NCBI GenBank assembly: GCA_963920575.1
Contig: OY986974.1
Span: 62,001 to 126,000 of the forward strand
Length of the DNA: 64,000 bases
Origin: Narthecium ossifragum
Taxonomy: Eukaryota; Streptophyta; Magnoliopsida; Dioscoreales; Nartheciaceae
Direction: 5' to 3'
Shown here piece after piece: positions 47,901 to 59,700 of this stretch. The notes under the pieces were generated by a model, which saw only the letters and a program-made list of their open reading frames with translations, was not told where the DNA came from and did not search any database. The position numbers and the translations under genes are program-made. Position 1 is the first letter of the stretch; each line of letters starts with the position of its first letter.

Positions 47901-50900
47901 TGAGTTCAGACTCTGAAAGAAATCAGGCCGCTGTAACGGCCTTAAAAGCCAAGCTAATGGGTTATCAAGTGGAAGCGTTCGCTGCACAAGAAGAGAACGA
48001 CTTAGATTGTTTAAAAGAGATTCTCCAAGAAGAAGAGGAAGAAGTCCCCTATGGCAAACGTGGAAATATGCAAGCTCAAGACCCGTTGGAAGAAATCAAT
48101 CTTGGTGATGGCACAGAGCATCGTCCAACCTTCATCAGTAAACTTATCGACCAAGAGGTAAGGAACGAACTCATTGCTATTCTACGTTCATATAAAGACT
48201 GCTTTGCGTGGGATTATAAAGAGATGCCTGGTTTAGATAGGAATATTGTAGAGCATGAGCTTCCTACTCGGCCAAATTTTAAACCATATAAGCAAGCGCC
48301 TAGACGCTTTGCTCCAAACATAATCCCAGAAGTAAAGAAAGAAATTGAATGATTGTTGAATGCTAACTTTATTAGAACAGCCAGATATGTAGAATGGCTT
48401 TCTAATATAGTGCCAGTTAAGAAGAAAAATGGCAAACTTAGAGTTTGCATAGACTTTAGAAATCTAAACTTGGCTACACCCAAGGATGAGTATCCTATGC
48501 CATCGGTCGATAATTTAGTTGATTCCACCGCTGGACACGAGATATACTCATTTATGGATGGGTATTCTGGATATAACCAAATTTATATCGCCGATAATGA
48601 TGTTCATAAAACGACATTTAGATGTCCAGGATCACTTGGAAGTTATGAATGGGTTGTTATGCCTTTTGGTTTAAAAAACGCTGGTGCTACTTATCAGCGA
48701 GCGATGAACTTGATTTTTCATGATATGATCGGCCACTTTGTTGAAGTTTACGTTGATGACATAGTAGTGAAGTCACCAATTATGGCCGATCACTTTTCAC
48801 AATTGATCAAAACTTTTGAGCGAATGAGAGAATATAATTTAAAGTTAAATCCCTTGAAATGTGCCTTCGGAGTACAGGCAGGGAATTTTCTTGGTTTTCT
48901 CGTCCATCAGCGAGGAATTGAACTTGACCGAAACAAAGCAAAGTCTATAATTGAGGCCAGTCCTCCAAAGACTAAAAAAGAACTGCAAAAGTTCCTTGGT
49001 CAAGTAAATTTTTTGAGACGATTTATCGCTAACTGTGCAGGTAAAACTCAAGAGTTTTCATCGCTCTTGCGATTAATGAATGAAGACGATTTCGTCTGGG
49101 AAGAACGACATCAACAAGCCTTTGAACGCTTGAAGCAATGTTTGTCAACGCCACCAGTTATGGCGCCACCAAGGTTGGAGCAACCCATGAAGCTTTACAT
49201 CGCTGCAGCAGACCGATCAATAGGCGGTCTCTTAGCGCAAGAAGGAAGAGATGGAGAAGAGAGAGCAGTATATTATCTAAGTAGACAGTTGTTACCTTAT
49301 GAACAAAAGTACTCGGCCATAGAAAAGTTGTGCTTGGCCTTGTATTCTATGTGTACCAAGCCTAGAGCTTATTTAAAACATGTAACAGTCTACTTGATAT
49401 CTAAGTTCAATGTATTGAAATTCTTGTTTTCTCGGCCAATTTTGCACCAACGTATTGGTTATTGGGTTTTAACATTGGCTGAAATTGACATTCAATTTGT
49501 GTCTCAAAAGGCTGTTAAGGGCCAGGCATTGGCCGATTTTTTAGCTGACCATCCTTGTGTAGATATCCCAAAGGAGTTAGAGCGAGAAATTGACAACGTA
49601 TCGCTCACCCCCTGGACTATGTACTTTGATGGTTCTAAAACTATCAGTGGAGCTGGCCTTGGGATCACAATCCTCTCGCCCATTGGACGCAAATATAAAT
49701 TTGCGTATACTTTATCGCAATTATGCACTAACAATCAGGCTGAATATGAAGCTCTAATCATCGGCCTAGAGATTTTGTTAGACTTAGGAGTGTCCACTGT
49801 ACAAATCAAAGGTGATTCACAATTAGTGATAAATCATATACTTGGACATTATAAATGCCAGAGCGATATCTTAATTCCATTTCATCAAATCGCTCTAAAT
49901 TTGTTGAATCGTTTTAACGATTTTGAACTATTATTCGTTCCAAGATTGCAGAACGATGAAGCCAATACCCTTGCCCAAATAGCATCAGGCTATAAAGTGT
50001 TAAAACACTTGGGGGGCATAAATGACTTCCGTTCTGGTGTAATACAATCTGCACTAGAGCGATATAATCGACCAAACGAAGTAAATCAAATCGATAGCCA
50101 ACCGGATTGGCGAACCCCAATCGTCGATTTCTTGACAGACCCATCGCTTAAGGTTGATAGAAAAATCCGTCTTAAAGCGATGCATTATTTTTTACAAAAC
50201 GACGTTTTATATAAACGTCGACCAGATGGAGTCTTATTGCGCCGTTTGCATCCTGATGAAGCTAAATTGACAATGGCCGAGATACATAATGGTGTTTGTG
50301 GAGCACATCAGTCCGGCATCAAAATGCGCTGGCTAATAATGCGCAGTGGCTTTTATTGGCCGCGCATGGGGGAGGAGTGTGCTATATATTCCAAAGGATG
50401 TGAAGCATGCCAAAGACATGGTCCATTACAGCGAGCGCCAGCAAGTGAATTATCGATCATTGTTAAACCTTGGCCATTCAGGTGCTGGGCGATAGACATT
50501 ATAGGAAACATATATCCTCCATCGTCCATGTTGCACAAGTTTGTAATTGTGGCAACAGATTACTTTACTAAATGGGTAGAAGCAATCCCATTAAAAAATG
50601 TTTCTGATAACCAAGTGATAAATTTCATTTGGGAAAACATTATATGTAGATTTGGCATTCCACAAACAATTGTGTCCGATCAAGGGACAATGTTTGTAAG
50701 TTCTAAGTTAAAGAATTTTTTGGCTGAATATAAAATTAATATGGCCAATTCTACACCTTACTATGCCCAATCTAATGGACAAGCCGAAGCGTCCAACAAA
50801 ACCATCAAGTCAATCATAAGAAAGATGATGGACGATAACCCAAGGCAATGGCATGAAGGTTTATTAAGAGCGTTATGGGCACATAGAACTACACCTAAGT

Positions 50901-51355
50901 CTAGTACTAAGGTTACGCCTTATCAATTAGTTTATGGTCAAGAGGCGGTGCTACCGGCTGAGATAAATGTTCTATCGCCTAGAGTTATGGAACAAGATCG
51001 CTCAACTAGTGAAGAATATGAAGAAGCATTAATGTATAATCTTTTAGAGCTTGATGAGCAACGAGCTATTGCCTTAGAGAATATAGAGACACAAAAGTTA
51101 AAAATGGCCGATATCTACAATAAAAGGGTAGTATCGAAAGAGTTTCAAGAAGGAGATCTAGTTTGGAAAACGATCCTACCTATAGATCGTAATGACCCCA
51201 AATATGAAAAATGGTCGCCCAATTGGGAAGGACCATACTTGGTCGATCAAGTATTTCCAAATGGATCATATCAACTGAGGAATATTGATGGTGGATTGCA
51301 TCGATCGATGATCAATGGTCGATACATTAAAAAGTACTACCCATCAATGGAATAA
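47897..51355 (+). pseudogene. pol: RT, RNase H, archaeal RNase H, integrase; one stop codon
   Basis: The pol frame opens at 47897, is interrupted by TGA at 48350-48352, and continues for 1000 codons to 51355. Before the stop lie the leader and first RT motif (SYKDCFAWDYKEMPGLDR, FKPYKQAPRRFAP). After it, counting from 48353: RT with YVDD at 133-136; RNase H (LKLYIAAADRSIGGLLAQ); an archaeal-type RNase H from about 421 (MYFDGSKTISGAG, NNQAEYEAL, KGDSQLVI, QNDEANTLAQ); an integrase zinc finger (His around 645-652, Cys 683 and 686); the integrase core D715, D776, E812 with 35 residues between the last two; and a C-terminal GDLVWK...WEGPYLV region. All catalytic residues are present, so apart from the stop and the frame change the protein is well kept. 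The TGA could come from CGA by one C-to-T change at CpG. Confidence 0.93.
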
Positions 51356-51370
51356 GAGGTATAGAAGAAA

Positions 51371-51444
51371 TACGTCCTTGAGATATGGACGATAGCAATT
51401 AACAAAATACGTCCTTGAGATTTGGACGATAGCAATTAACAAAA
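51371..51444 (+). repeat. 37-bp direct duplication downstream of pol
   Basis: Two copies, 51371-51407 and 51408-51444, differ by one base (GAGATATGGACGATAG versus GAGATTTGGACGATAG). They lie between the pol stop and the end of the antisense gene. The words GGACGATA and AGCAATTA also recur in the LTR. Confidence 0.95.
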
Positions 51445-51520
51445 TATTGTTCATTACAAAAAATATCGGCCAAAATTTTTTACATTACAAGTCTTATCGC
51501 CCATATCAGACGAGGAAAAA

Positions 51521-54500
51521 TTATCTCTTCAAAGAGAGATTTTGAGATAAAAGAGCAATTTTTTCACGGACTGCTCTAAAATGTTGCTTGTTCTTTACAA
51601 GTTCACCCTTCAACTCGACTTGGCGATCTTTTGAAGAATTCGCCTCCAAAGCAACGTACTCTTGCATCATTTGATTGCTTTCCTCAGCCAGTTGAGTAGT
51701 CTCTCGAAGGAGATAGTTCTTCTGAGTAGTGCACTGGGCGATTTTTTCCTCTAACTCTTTCATTTGGTTCTGGTAACCGAGGATTTCTGATTCTTTTTCG
51801 CCAATATCATCAGTATTTTTCTGGAGCTGTTTAACGCGATTACTGATGACATCTCTGATATGGGTACGCCGCTCTTGACGTTCCCCTATAAGAACTATCT
51901 CATTCATCAAGTTGTTTCTCTCAGCAGTCAGACTCTCAATCTTGATCTTGATGTTGTGGATATCGTCCATATCACTGGACGAAAACCCTAAGACTGTAGG
52001 ATCCACGGAGAGAAAGGGTGTTATGGCTTTGTCCAGTGCTTCACTATCCAATCTGGTGAAGTCCTCTTCAGGAAGCTTGTCCAAAAATACAAGACATTGA
52101 GATAACGCTCGCCTGAATTCTTCATGTTGACTCCCTTGTGCAACTTTAGGGTCAACAGCCGTTTTTTTGGCAGTCACTATAGCATGCCAAGAATCCGAGA
52201 AGGTCTGGACAATATTCATTAATTGGGCGAGATCGCCCTGAAAAGAACAAGTATTCAGTAAGAGTTAACACTAAAATGGTTGAAAGAATCGAATTGAGCG
52301 ATAAAATACCTGTGAAGAGGTGGAACTGGATGGATGAGCAATGGGAGTGACAAAAGATGGAGTTGAAGTCTTCATAGCAGAGGGAGCAGCTGCAGGGCTT
52401 TTGGTGGTCGCCCTTATTAGAACATCAGTAGTTGATGTCAAAGCTTGAGAAGTTGGCGATACAATATCGGCCATTACTTGTTTAAGGATACCGTGGCGGG
52501 GTGTTGGAGATGCGTTTATTGCCTCTGTTGATGAGACAATTGGAGAAGTAGCGATGCCCGGTTTAACAGTTTTGGTCGAGAGATCTTCAACTTGAGTTGG
52601 AGCGACCGGGATGTTAGGAGAAGCTGATACAGAAGATAAACTCGCATTACCAAGGTCTCGTAAAAAACTATACGGACCATGAACGAGTTTTCTACCAGTT
52701 AATGACAAACCTGGTTGAGATGGAGTTGTATTTAAGACATTGAAGATGTTGTTATCGTCTTCATCATCATCTTCTCGGCCAGAGTCTTGGCCGCTTTTGC
52801 TTCCTCGCTTACTAAAAGATTTAAAAGTTAAAAAATGGTCGATAGATCGATCATCAATAGAATAAGGTTATCTATACTTTTAAATTCTTTTTGGCGAGTC
52901 GTTTGAATCTACCACCAGAACGTACATGCGCCGTTGTCTTTGAAGAAGACTTGGCCGAGGAAGTTGGAGGCACGCTCTTATCAGCATGACCAGGAGACGT
53001 TAGAGGATGTTCCTCGACCATTTTACCATGAGAAGTTGGAGGATGTTCCTCGACCATTTTTGATGGAGATGTATCATCTATAACTTCAGGAATTTTGGTT
53101 GAAGGTTGAGAAGGAGATAAAGAATACAAGGAGCTCGGGGTACTGGAACCCACTTCTGCAGCAGTCCTGAAGACATAAAAGTTTAAATATCAGAAGAAGA
53201 ATGTAAACATAACAAGAAATAAAATGTTATGATACTGAGCAGATTGACTGCTTCGATGACTGCTGCTGGGAGAATCAACCTTTTCCTCTACCACTGGCCG
53301 AGAGGATGATTGATCTTTTGCAGAGGAAGATGGTTGAGTTTGGACGATAGTTTTTCCCTTACTACGTCTTTTTGTAAGTGGTTCATCATCCTCATCTTCA
53401 GAATTCATCGATTGAGGAGATGATTTATCTTTTGGAGAAGAAGATGGTTGAGGTTGGACGATAGTTTTGCCTTTTCCACTTTTCTTTTTGGGCGGTGCAT
53501 CGCCCTCATTGTCTGAACCTATCGATCATATTGTATTAGATGAAGAAAGGATATCAAAAATTCAAGGAGAATGATGAAGATATACCTTTTGTCTTTCGTT
53601 TACTTGGTCGATGACTAACAGCCACTTGCTTTTGTCTTTTCTTCTCCCTTGGAGGAATGAACTTTTCAAAAACTAGGTCCTTGTCAGCAAAGAAAAGATG
53701 TTCATCGACCATTTCTTTCCAGCTGTCAGTGATACTAGCTTCAATCTCGCTAGTAGGCTCAAAAGATCTAAGCCTAAACCTCTTAATGAGGAGCAATTCT
53801 CTCTTGTCCACATATATTACTCGCTCCATGTCTGAGAAGACACATCGCCCTCTAGCGACGATATTAAAGCTAAAGTATGGTGGCACAGGCCAAGATTGTT
53901 TAAGGCCAAATTGGCGAGCAGCAAAATTGGGAGCATACACTTCTACTCCACATTTATTGTTTGCCTTGCCCCAAGCTGTATCAAAATGAAGATCACGGCC
54001 GATAAGAAAAGGGGCCCAAGCCAATATCTTCTCGTCAGACTCTAAGTCTGAGGAAAGATCAAGTAGAGGCTTAATGGACGATGGGTGAGATTCAGGATTG
54101 TATGGATGATACGAAGAAAAATTGGACAGAGTATAGAAATAATTGAATGCATGTCGAAAAGATTTGGGAATAGGAGATGAAGAAAGATACAAATGGCCTT
54201 GAGTTCTGGGCGATGACGATGAATGCGGCATGTGAAGATCAGGGAAGTAAGCTCTAAGCCATAATTGGACGAGCCATATAGGACCAAATCCCTTCAAACT
54301 ACCCCCTTCTCTCAACTGCTCAAGGACGAGATACATTCCTCAATAAATGGCTGACAAAATAAAAGGAGCAAGAGAAAAAATTTGTTTGCCTGAAGAAAGA
54401 TCCCGAGCGAGTGGGATATACCCCTTAACAGGTTTTTTGGCAGGAAGGCAAATGACATATTTACACAGCCAATAGTAAATGAACGATAATCGTTCAAGAG

Positions 54501-55170
54501 AATTTGGAGGGCCATTGCTCTCAGACAACTTGGCATAGTAACTAATGAAAAGGCTGTAGTTCTTATCGGCCTCGAAAACGATTTCTTTCTTGGACACGTC
54601 CATATTGGCCGATACAGACGTACTAAGTGGAGTTAAGCCAGTCAAGAGCGATATGTCCAACACAGTAATGGTGAGCGAACCAAAGGGAAAGACAAAATTG
54701 TTATATTTTGTCGACCAAAAAAGGAGCGACGAAATAAGCAAATTAGAGTCTTGAAGAGGAACCCTGGTGCTCAAGTCAAGGAAATCTAAGATACCTGCAT
54801 TAGAAAAAATTGACTTAGTCTCAGAATGGCCAATCATCCTATTATACCATTTGACAAACGTGTCATCAACCAATGGCCATGAGATGATAGGGTTTTTTGA
54901 AGAAAGGAAAGAGAGATTTAGGGTTCCAGAAAAGGGCAAATCGACAGAAGTAGGAAAAGAATGAACAAGAAAAGCCTCCTCAGCACCAAGGGAAGGATTA
55001 CTTTCAGGAATGTAACAAGGACCCAAAATACATAACTGAGAGTTAGGATCACCTTCCCGGACCAGATAACCACTCCTTATGTCATCTGACTTCATGTTCT
55101 CATTGAAATCTCCCACAGCGGACATCACCTCTTTCTGCACATCGTTGTCAGCTTTGATCTCACGCACCAT
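51521..55170 (-). pseudogene. Antisense spliced gene of the Tat element (plant-mobile-domain-like)
   Basis: Five minus-strand exons join in frame: 55170-53586, 53518-53236, 53166-52878, 52807-52310 and 52237-51521. Introns of 67-72 nt are all GT-AG. The total is 1124 codons including the terminator, with one premature TGA at codon 277 (54342-54340). Exon 1 resembles the plant mobile domain / aminotransferase-like family (ISWPLVDDTFVKWYNRMIGH, FGSLTITVLDISLLTGLTPL, RLSFIYYWLCKYV, GPIWLVQLWLRAYFPDLHMP). Exons 2-4 are Ser/Pro/Lys-rich and low in complexity, with internal repeats (KGKTIVQPQPSSS and KGKTIVQTQPSSS; two MVEEHP copies). Exon 5 is a coiled coil from about residue 980 (IESLTAERNNLMNEIVLIGE, KELEEKIAQCTTQKNYLL). 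Extra antisense genes between pol and the 3' LTR are known in Tat elements; their role is unknown. The ATG at 55170 is the first in frame. Confidence 0.85.
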
Positions 55171-55310
55171 GATGACGAACGAGTGTAGACGCCGGAGTTA
55201 AGAGGAAAAGAACAAAGAACCGCCGCGAAGGTAGGTGAAGAGCAATAAAACCCAAGGAGACTTGAAGAAGAAGACATGCGAAGAAAGTTCTTTCCTGGCT
55301 GAAGGAAGGG

Positions 55311-55320
55311 ATTTAAATAA
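55311..55320 (-). promoter_or_regulatory. Candidate TATA box of the antisense gene
   Basis: Read on the minus strand this is TTATTTAAAT, a TATA-like element about 140 bp upstream of the antisense ATG at 55170, leaving room for a short leader. The rest of 55171-55511 has no other gene. Position and composition fit a promoter, but nothing else in the sequence proves it. Confidence 0.45.
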
Positions 55321-55510
55321 AGGATTTTTTGTCGTTACTTGCCAAAAGCTTTAAATGTCGGATCCCAAAAGATTTGGAAAGAGAAAAGAAACGGCGCAGC
55401 GGTTCTTTTTCCTAAACATCCGCCATGATTAAATTTGAGAACCTAGGCAAAACGGTCAAATCCCGTATGATGCGGTCACCTCGTCATTAAAGTGTCTCCT
55501 CAATTACTGC

Positions 55511-55523
55511 ATGGGGGGCAAAA
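55511..55523 (+). promoter_or_regulatory. Polypurine-like tract before the 3' LTR
   Basis: ATGGGGGGCAAAA lies directly before the TG that opens the LTR, where plus-strand DNA synthesis is primed in LTR retrotransposons. It is nearly all purine apart from one C and the leading T. Confidence 0.75.
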
Positions 55524-55585
55524 TGTTAGCCAAAATAATGGCTAACTCATTAATGACGGAAATGTAAGCAATAAGCAATTACTAA

Positions 55586-55755
55586 ATGGACGATAACTAT
55601 ATAATCTTATCGACCAGATGAAACCTATCGACCAAATGAACGATAGAATCTATCGACCAAATGGACGATAAAATATCGACCAAATGAAACGATGGAATCT
55701 ATCGACCAAAATGGACGATAGAATTTTAACCAAATTGACGATATCGTCCATATGG
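55586..55755 (+). repeat. Minisatellite inside the LTR (TATCGACCAAATGGACGATA type)
   Basis: About five to six diverged copies of an 18-27 bp unit with the core TATCGACCAAATG followed by GACGATA or AACGATRGAATC. It lies about 300-480 bp upstream of the TATA box in the U3 part, where repeats in LTRs often act as enhancers. That role is inference. Confidence 0.85.
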
Positions 55756-56066
55756 CACCATCATTTAAAGGACTATGGACGATCATCGCCCAAAAGTCAC
55801 AATTGGACATGTTACTCAATTTTATCGTCCAAAAGCAATTAACACGTGTGCCAAATATGGTTAAAAAACACATGCAGGTATGACATGGACAAGAAACGAT
55901 AAGTAAGCCAGCGTAATCATGACGTATGCAATGAACGAGAATCGACCACGTGTACTCTCCAAACCAGACACAGACGTGGGAGAAGCTGTTACGGAGCAGT
56001 TCGCACACGATCTCCTCTTTCCACGCCATCAACCCTCAAGGCGGGAGCAGTTATTCAGTTCCTTAA

Positions 56067-56074
56067 TATAAATA
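56067..56074 (+). promoter_or_regulatory. LTR TATA box
   Basis: TATAAATA in CCTTAATATAAATAGCTTC, followed about 90 bp later by a polyadenylation signal. This is the usual U3/R layout, with transcription starting near 56100. Confidence 0.75.
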
Positions 56075-56162
56075 GCTTCTCTTCTCCACTGTAAACCCCC
56101 TCGACAACTTGTAACCTGCTCTTAAGCATGGCTTTCGTTTCTTTTGTATCTGTAAGTTGATT

Positions 56163-56168
56163 AATAAA
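56163..56168 (+). terminator. LTR polyadenylation signal
   Basis: AATAAA in GATTAATAAAGCTTTCAG, about 95 bp after the TATA box. It would end the retrotransposon transcript in this LTR. Confidence 0.65.
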
Positions 56169-56764
56169 GCTTTCAGTTTGATTAATGGCGTCTTTTACTG
56201 CTTTCTTAGTGTAATCTCGATAATGTAGTCTTTTAATCATTTTCTTCCTTTCATTTCTATACTAGTTTAATGGATTTCTTTCCGTTTCCGCTTTCTGTCC
56301 GTTTCTGTTTTATAGTTTAATTAACTTAAATTAGTTTACTGTTTATTTAATCTTTTCTTTATGATCATAGGAGTATTTTAAGATTAATTTAGATTTTATC
56401 AGTCTTCTTTTACGCTTTCTGTTATTTAAGCTTTCTTTACTGTTTTCCATTAGAATAAGTTACTGTTTTTCTTAGATTAAATTACTTTAATAGGTTTAAT
56501 TTCATTTTCTGGATTTAGTAATTTAGGTTGATCTTTATGCTTTATTTAATTCCGTAATCTTAGACAATTTAAAGCTTTTCTTAGGTTAATCTTGATAATT
56601 AGATTATTTAATTAGGTCTAATCTAGATTTCCATATTACTTGACATCTCTGGTTCGTTAATTCGAAAGAGCAGAACTCAACTACAATCATCTGATATTTA
56701 ATTGTGAAATAGGATTTTAACTTTGACTATTTGACCGATCAACGGTTAGATTTCCTCTCTAACA

Positions 56765-59700
56765 CCCATTCATCTTTTTGCTGAATATCATCCCAGGCAG
56801 GCCTCCCCTAAGCCCCTGGCCATCGGATCGGGCACGTCGAATCCCCGGATCCCCAGCCTGCAAAATAGCAAGCTTTTACCTTTTACCTTTTTTGCCTTCT
56901 CCTTCACTTTTTGATACTAGGCCTTTCTAATTTTTTTTCTTATTTATCATTCATTTTTTTTGCTTAATATCATCCCAGGCAGGCCTCCTCGAAGACCCTG
57001 GCTACCGGATCGGGCACGTCGAATCCCCAAATCCTCAGCCTGAGAAAATAGCAAGCTTTGACCTTTTACCTTTTCCTTCACTTTTTGATACTAGGCCTTG
57101 CTAATTTTTTTTCTTTTTCTCATTCATCTTATTGCTGAATATCATCCCAGGCAGACCTCCTCGAAGCCCCTGCCCACCGGATCAGGCACGTCGAATACCC
57201 GGATCCTCAGCCTCCAAAATTGCAAGCTTTTACCTTTTACCTTTTTTCCCTTTTCCTTCACTTTTTGATACTAGACCTTGCTAATTTTTTTCCCTTTTTC
57301 TCATTCATCTTTTTAGTGAATATCATCCCAGGAAGGCCACCCGAATGCCCCTGGCCACCGGATCAGGCACGTCGAATCCCCGAATCCTCAGCCTACAAAA
57401 TAGCAAGCTTTTACCTTTTACCTTTTTGCCTTTTCCTTCACTTTTTGATATTAGGCCTTGCAAATTTTTTTTACTACTTATCATTCATCTTTTTGCTGAA
57501 TATCATCCCAGGCAAGCCTCCTCGAAGCCCCTGGCCAACGGATCAGGCACGTCGAATCCCTGGATCCTCAGCCTGCAAAATAGCAAGCTTTTACCTTTTA
57601 CCTTTTTTGCCTTTTCCTTCACCTTTTGATACTAGGCCTTCCTAATTTTTTTTCTTATTTATCATTCATCTTTTTGCTGAATATCATCCCAGTTAGGCCT
57701 CCTCGAAGCCCCTGGCCACCGGATCGGGAACGTCGAATCCCCGGATCCTCAGCCTGCAAAATAGCAAGCTTTTACCTTTTACCTTTTTGCCTTTTCCTTC
57801 ACTTTTTGATACTAGGCCTTTCAAATTTTTTTTCTTATTTCTCATTCATCTTTTTGCTGAATATCATCCCAGGCAGCCCTCCTCGAAGACCCTGGCCACC
57901 TGATCGGGCACGTCGAATCCCCGGATCCACAGCCTGCAAAATAGCAAGCTTTTACCTTTTACCATTTTGCCTTTTCCTTCACTTTTTGATACTAGGCCTT
58001 GCTATTTTTTTTTCTTATTTCTAATTCATCTTTTTGCTGAATATCATCCCAGGCATGCCTCCTCGAAGCCTCTGGCAACCGGATCGGGCACGTTGAATCC
58101 TCGGATCCTCAGACTCAAAAATAGCAAGCTTTTACCTTTTACCTTTTTTGCCTTTTCCTTCACTTTTTGATACTAGGCCTTGCTAATTTTTTTTATTATT
58201 TCGCATTCATCTTTTTGCTGAATATCATCCCAGGCAGGCCTCCCCTAAGCCCCTGGCCATCGGATCGGGCACGTCGAATCACCGGATCCCCAGCCTACAA
58301 AATAGCAAGCTTTTACCTTTTACCTTTTTTGCCTTCTCCTTCACTTTTTGATACTAGGCCTTTCTAATTTTTTTTCTTATTTATCATTCATCTTTTTACT
58401 GAATATCATCCCAGGCAAGCCTCCTCGAAGCCCCTGGCAACCGGATCGGACACGCCGAATCCCCGGATCCTCAGCCTACAAAATAGCAAACTTTTACCTT
58501 TTTTGCCTTTTCCTTCACTTGTTGATACTAGGCCGCCTTCCTATTTTTTTTTCTTTTTTATCATTAATTTTTTTGGTGAATATCATCCCAGGCAGGCCTC
58601 CTCGAAGCACCTGGCCACCGGATCGGGCACGTCGAATCCCCGGATCCTCAGCCTGCAAAATAGCATGCTTTTACCATTTACCTTTTTGCCTTTTCCTTCA
58701 CTTTTTGATACTAGGCCTTTCAAAAATTTTTTCTTATTTCTCATTCATCTTTTTGCTGAATATCATCCCATGCAGGCCTCCTCGAAGCCCCAGGCCACCG
58801 GATCGGGCACGTCGAATCCCCGGATCCTCAGCTTGCAAAATAGCAAGCTTTTACCTTTTACCATTTTGTCTTTTACTTCACTTTCTGATACTAGGCCTTG
58901 CTAATTTTTTTTCTTATTTCTAATTCATCTTTTTGCTAAATATCATCCCAGGCATGCCTCCTCGAAGCCTCTGGCCACGGGATCGGGCACGTCGAATCCC
59001 CGGATACTCAGCCTCAAAAATAGCAAGCTTTTACCTTTTACCTTTTACCTTTTTTGCCTTTTCCTTCAATTTTTGATATTAGGCCTTGCTAATTTTTTGC
59101 CTTCACATTCATCTTTTTGGTGAATATCATCCCAGGCAGGCCTCCCCGATGCCCCTGGCCACCGGATCGGGCACGTCGAATCCCCGGATGCTCAGCCTGC
59201 AAAATAGCAAGCTTTTACCATTTACCTTTTTGCATTTTCCTTCACTTTTTGATACTAGGCCTTGCTAATTTTTTTTATTATTTTCATTCATCTTTTTGCT
59301 GAATATTATCCCAGGCAGGCCTCCCCTAAGCCCCTGGCCCCCAGATCGGGCACGTCGAATCCCCAGATCCTCAGCCTACAAAATAGCAAAGTTTTACCGT
59401 TTACATTTTTTGCCTTTTCCTTCACTTTTTGATACTAGGCCTTCCTAATTTTTTTTCTTATTTATCATTCATCTTTTTGCTGAATGTCATTCCAGGCAGG
59501 CCTCCTCGAAACCCCTGGCCACCGGATCGGGCACGTCGAATTCTCAGCCTGCAAAATGGCAAGCTTTTACCTTTTACCTTTTTGCCTTTTCCTTCACTTC
59601 TTGATACTAGGCCTTGCTATTTATTTTTCCTTTTTCTCTTTCATCTATTTGGTGAATATCATCCCATGCAGGGCTCCCCTATGCCCCTGGCCACCGGATT

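Larger units (their letters stand above)
46032..56764 (+). mobile_element. Ty3/gypsy retrotransposon, Tat lineage, 5' part missing
   Basis: Order on the plus strand: gag-pro linker remnant, protease, reverse transcriptase, RNase H, archaeal-type RNase H, integrase, an antisense spliced gene, a polypurine-like tract, and one LTR. A second RNase H after the first and extra genes between pol and the 3' LTR are known marks of the Tat lineage. The LTR runs TG to CA (55524-56764) and is followed directly by satellite, so the right boundary is clear. The 5' LTR, primer-binding site and most of gag are absent because the sequence to the left is a CACTA element and then satellite. Without the second LTR the insertion cannot be dated. 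Confidence 0.93.
55524..56764 (+). repeat. 3' LTR of the Tat retrotransposon (1241 bp)
   Basis: The LTR opens TGTTAG and closes CTAACA, a 6-bp terminal inverted repeat fitting the TG...CA rule. It contains a TATA box, a polyadenylation signal and a minisatellite. The next bases, CCCATTCATCTTTTTGCTGA, are satellite, so 56764/56765 is the insertion border. A 5-bp target duplication would be CCCAT, but its partner on the lost left side cannot be seen. The first bases also form a hairpin: GTTAGCCA (55525-55532) and TGGCTAAC (55539-55546) around six bases. Confidence 0.9.

Noticed and set aside
48214..50538. Minus-strand open frames inside pol (for example 48214-48528 and 49914-50144)
   Set aside because: Shadows of the conserved pol frame, without recognisable domains.
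53657..53989. Plus-strand open frame across the antisense gene
   Set aside because: It is the complement of conserved exon 1 coding sequence and resembles no protein.
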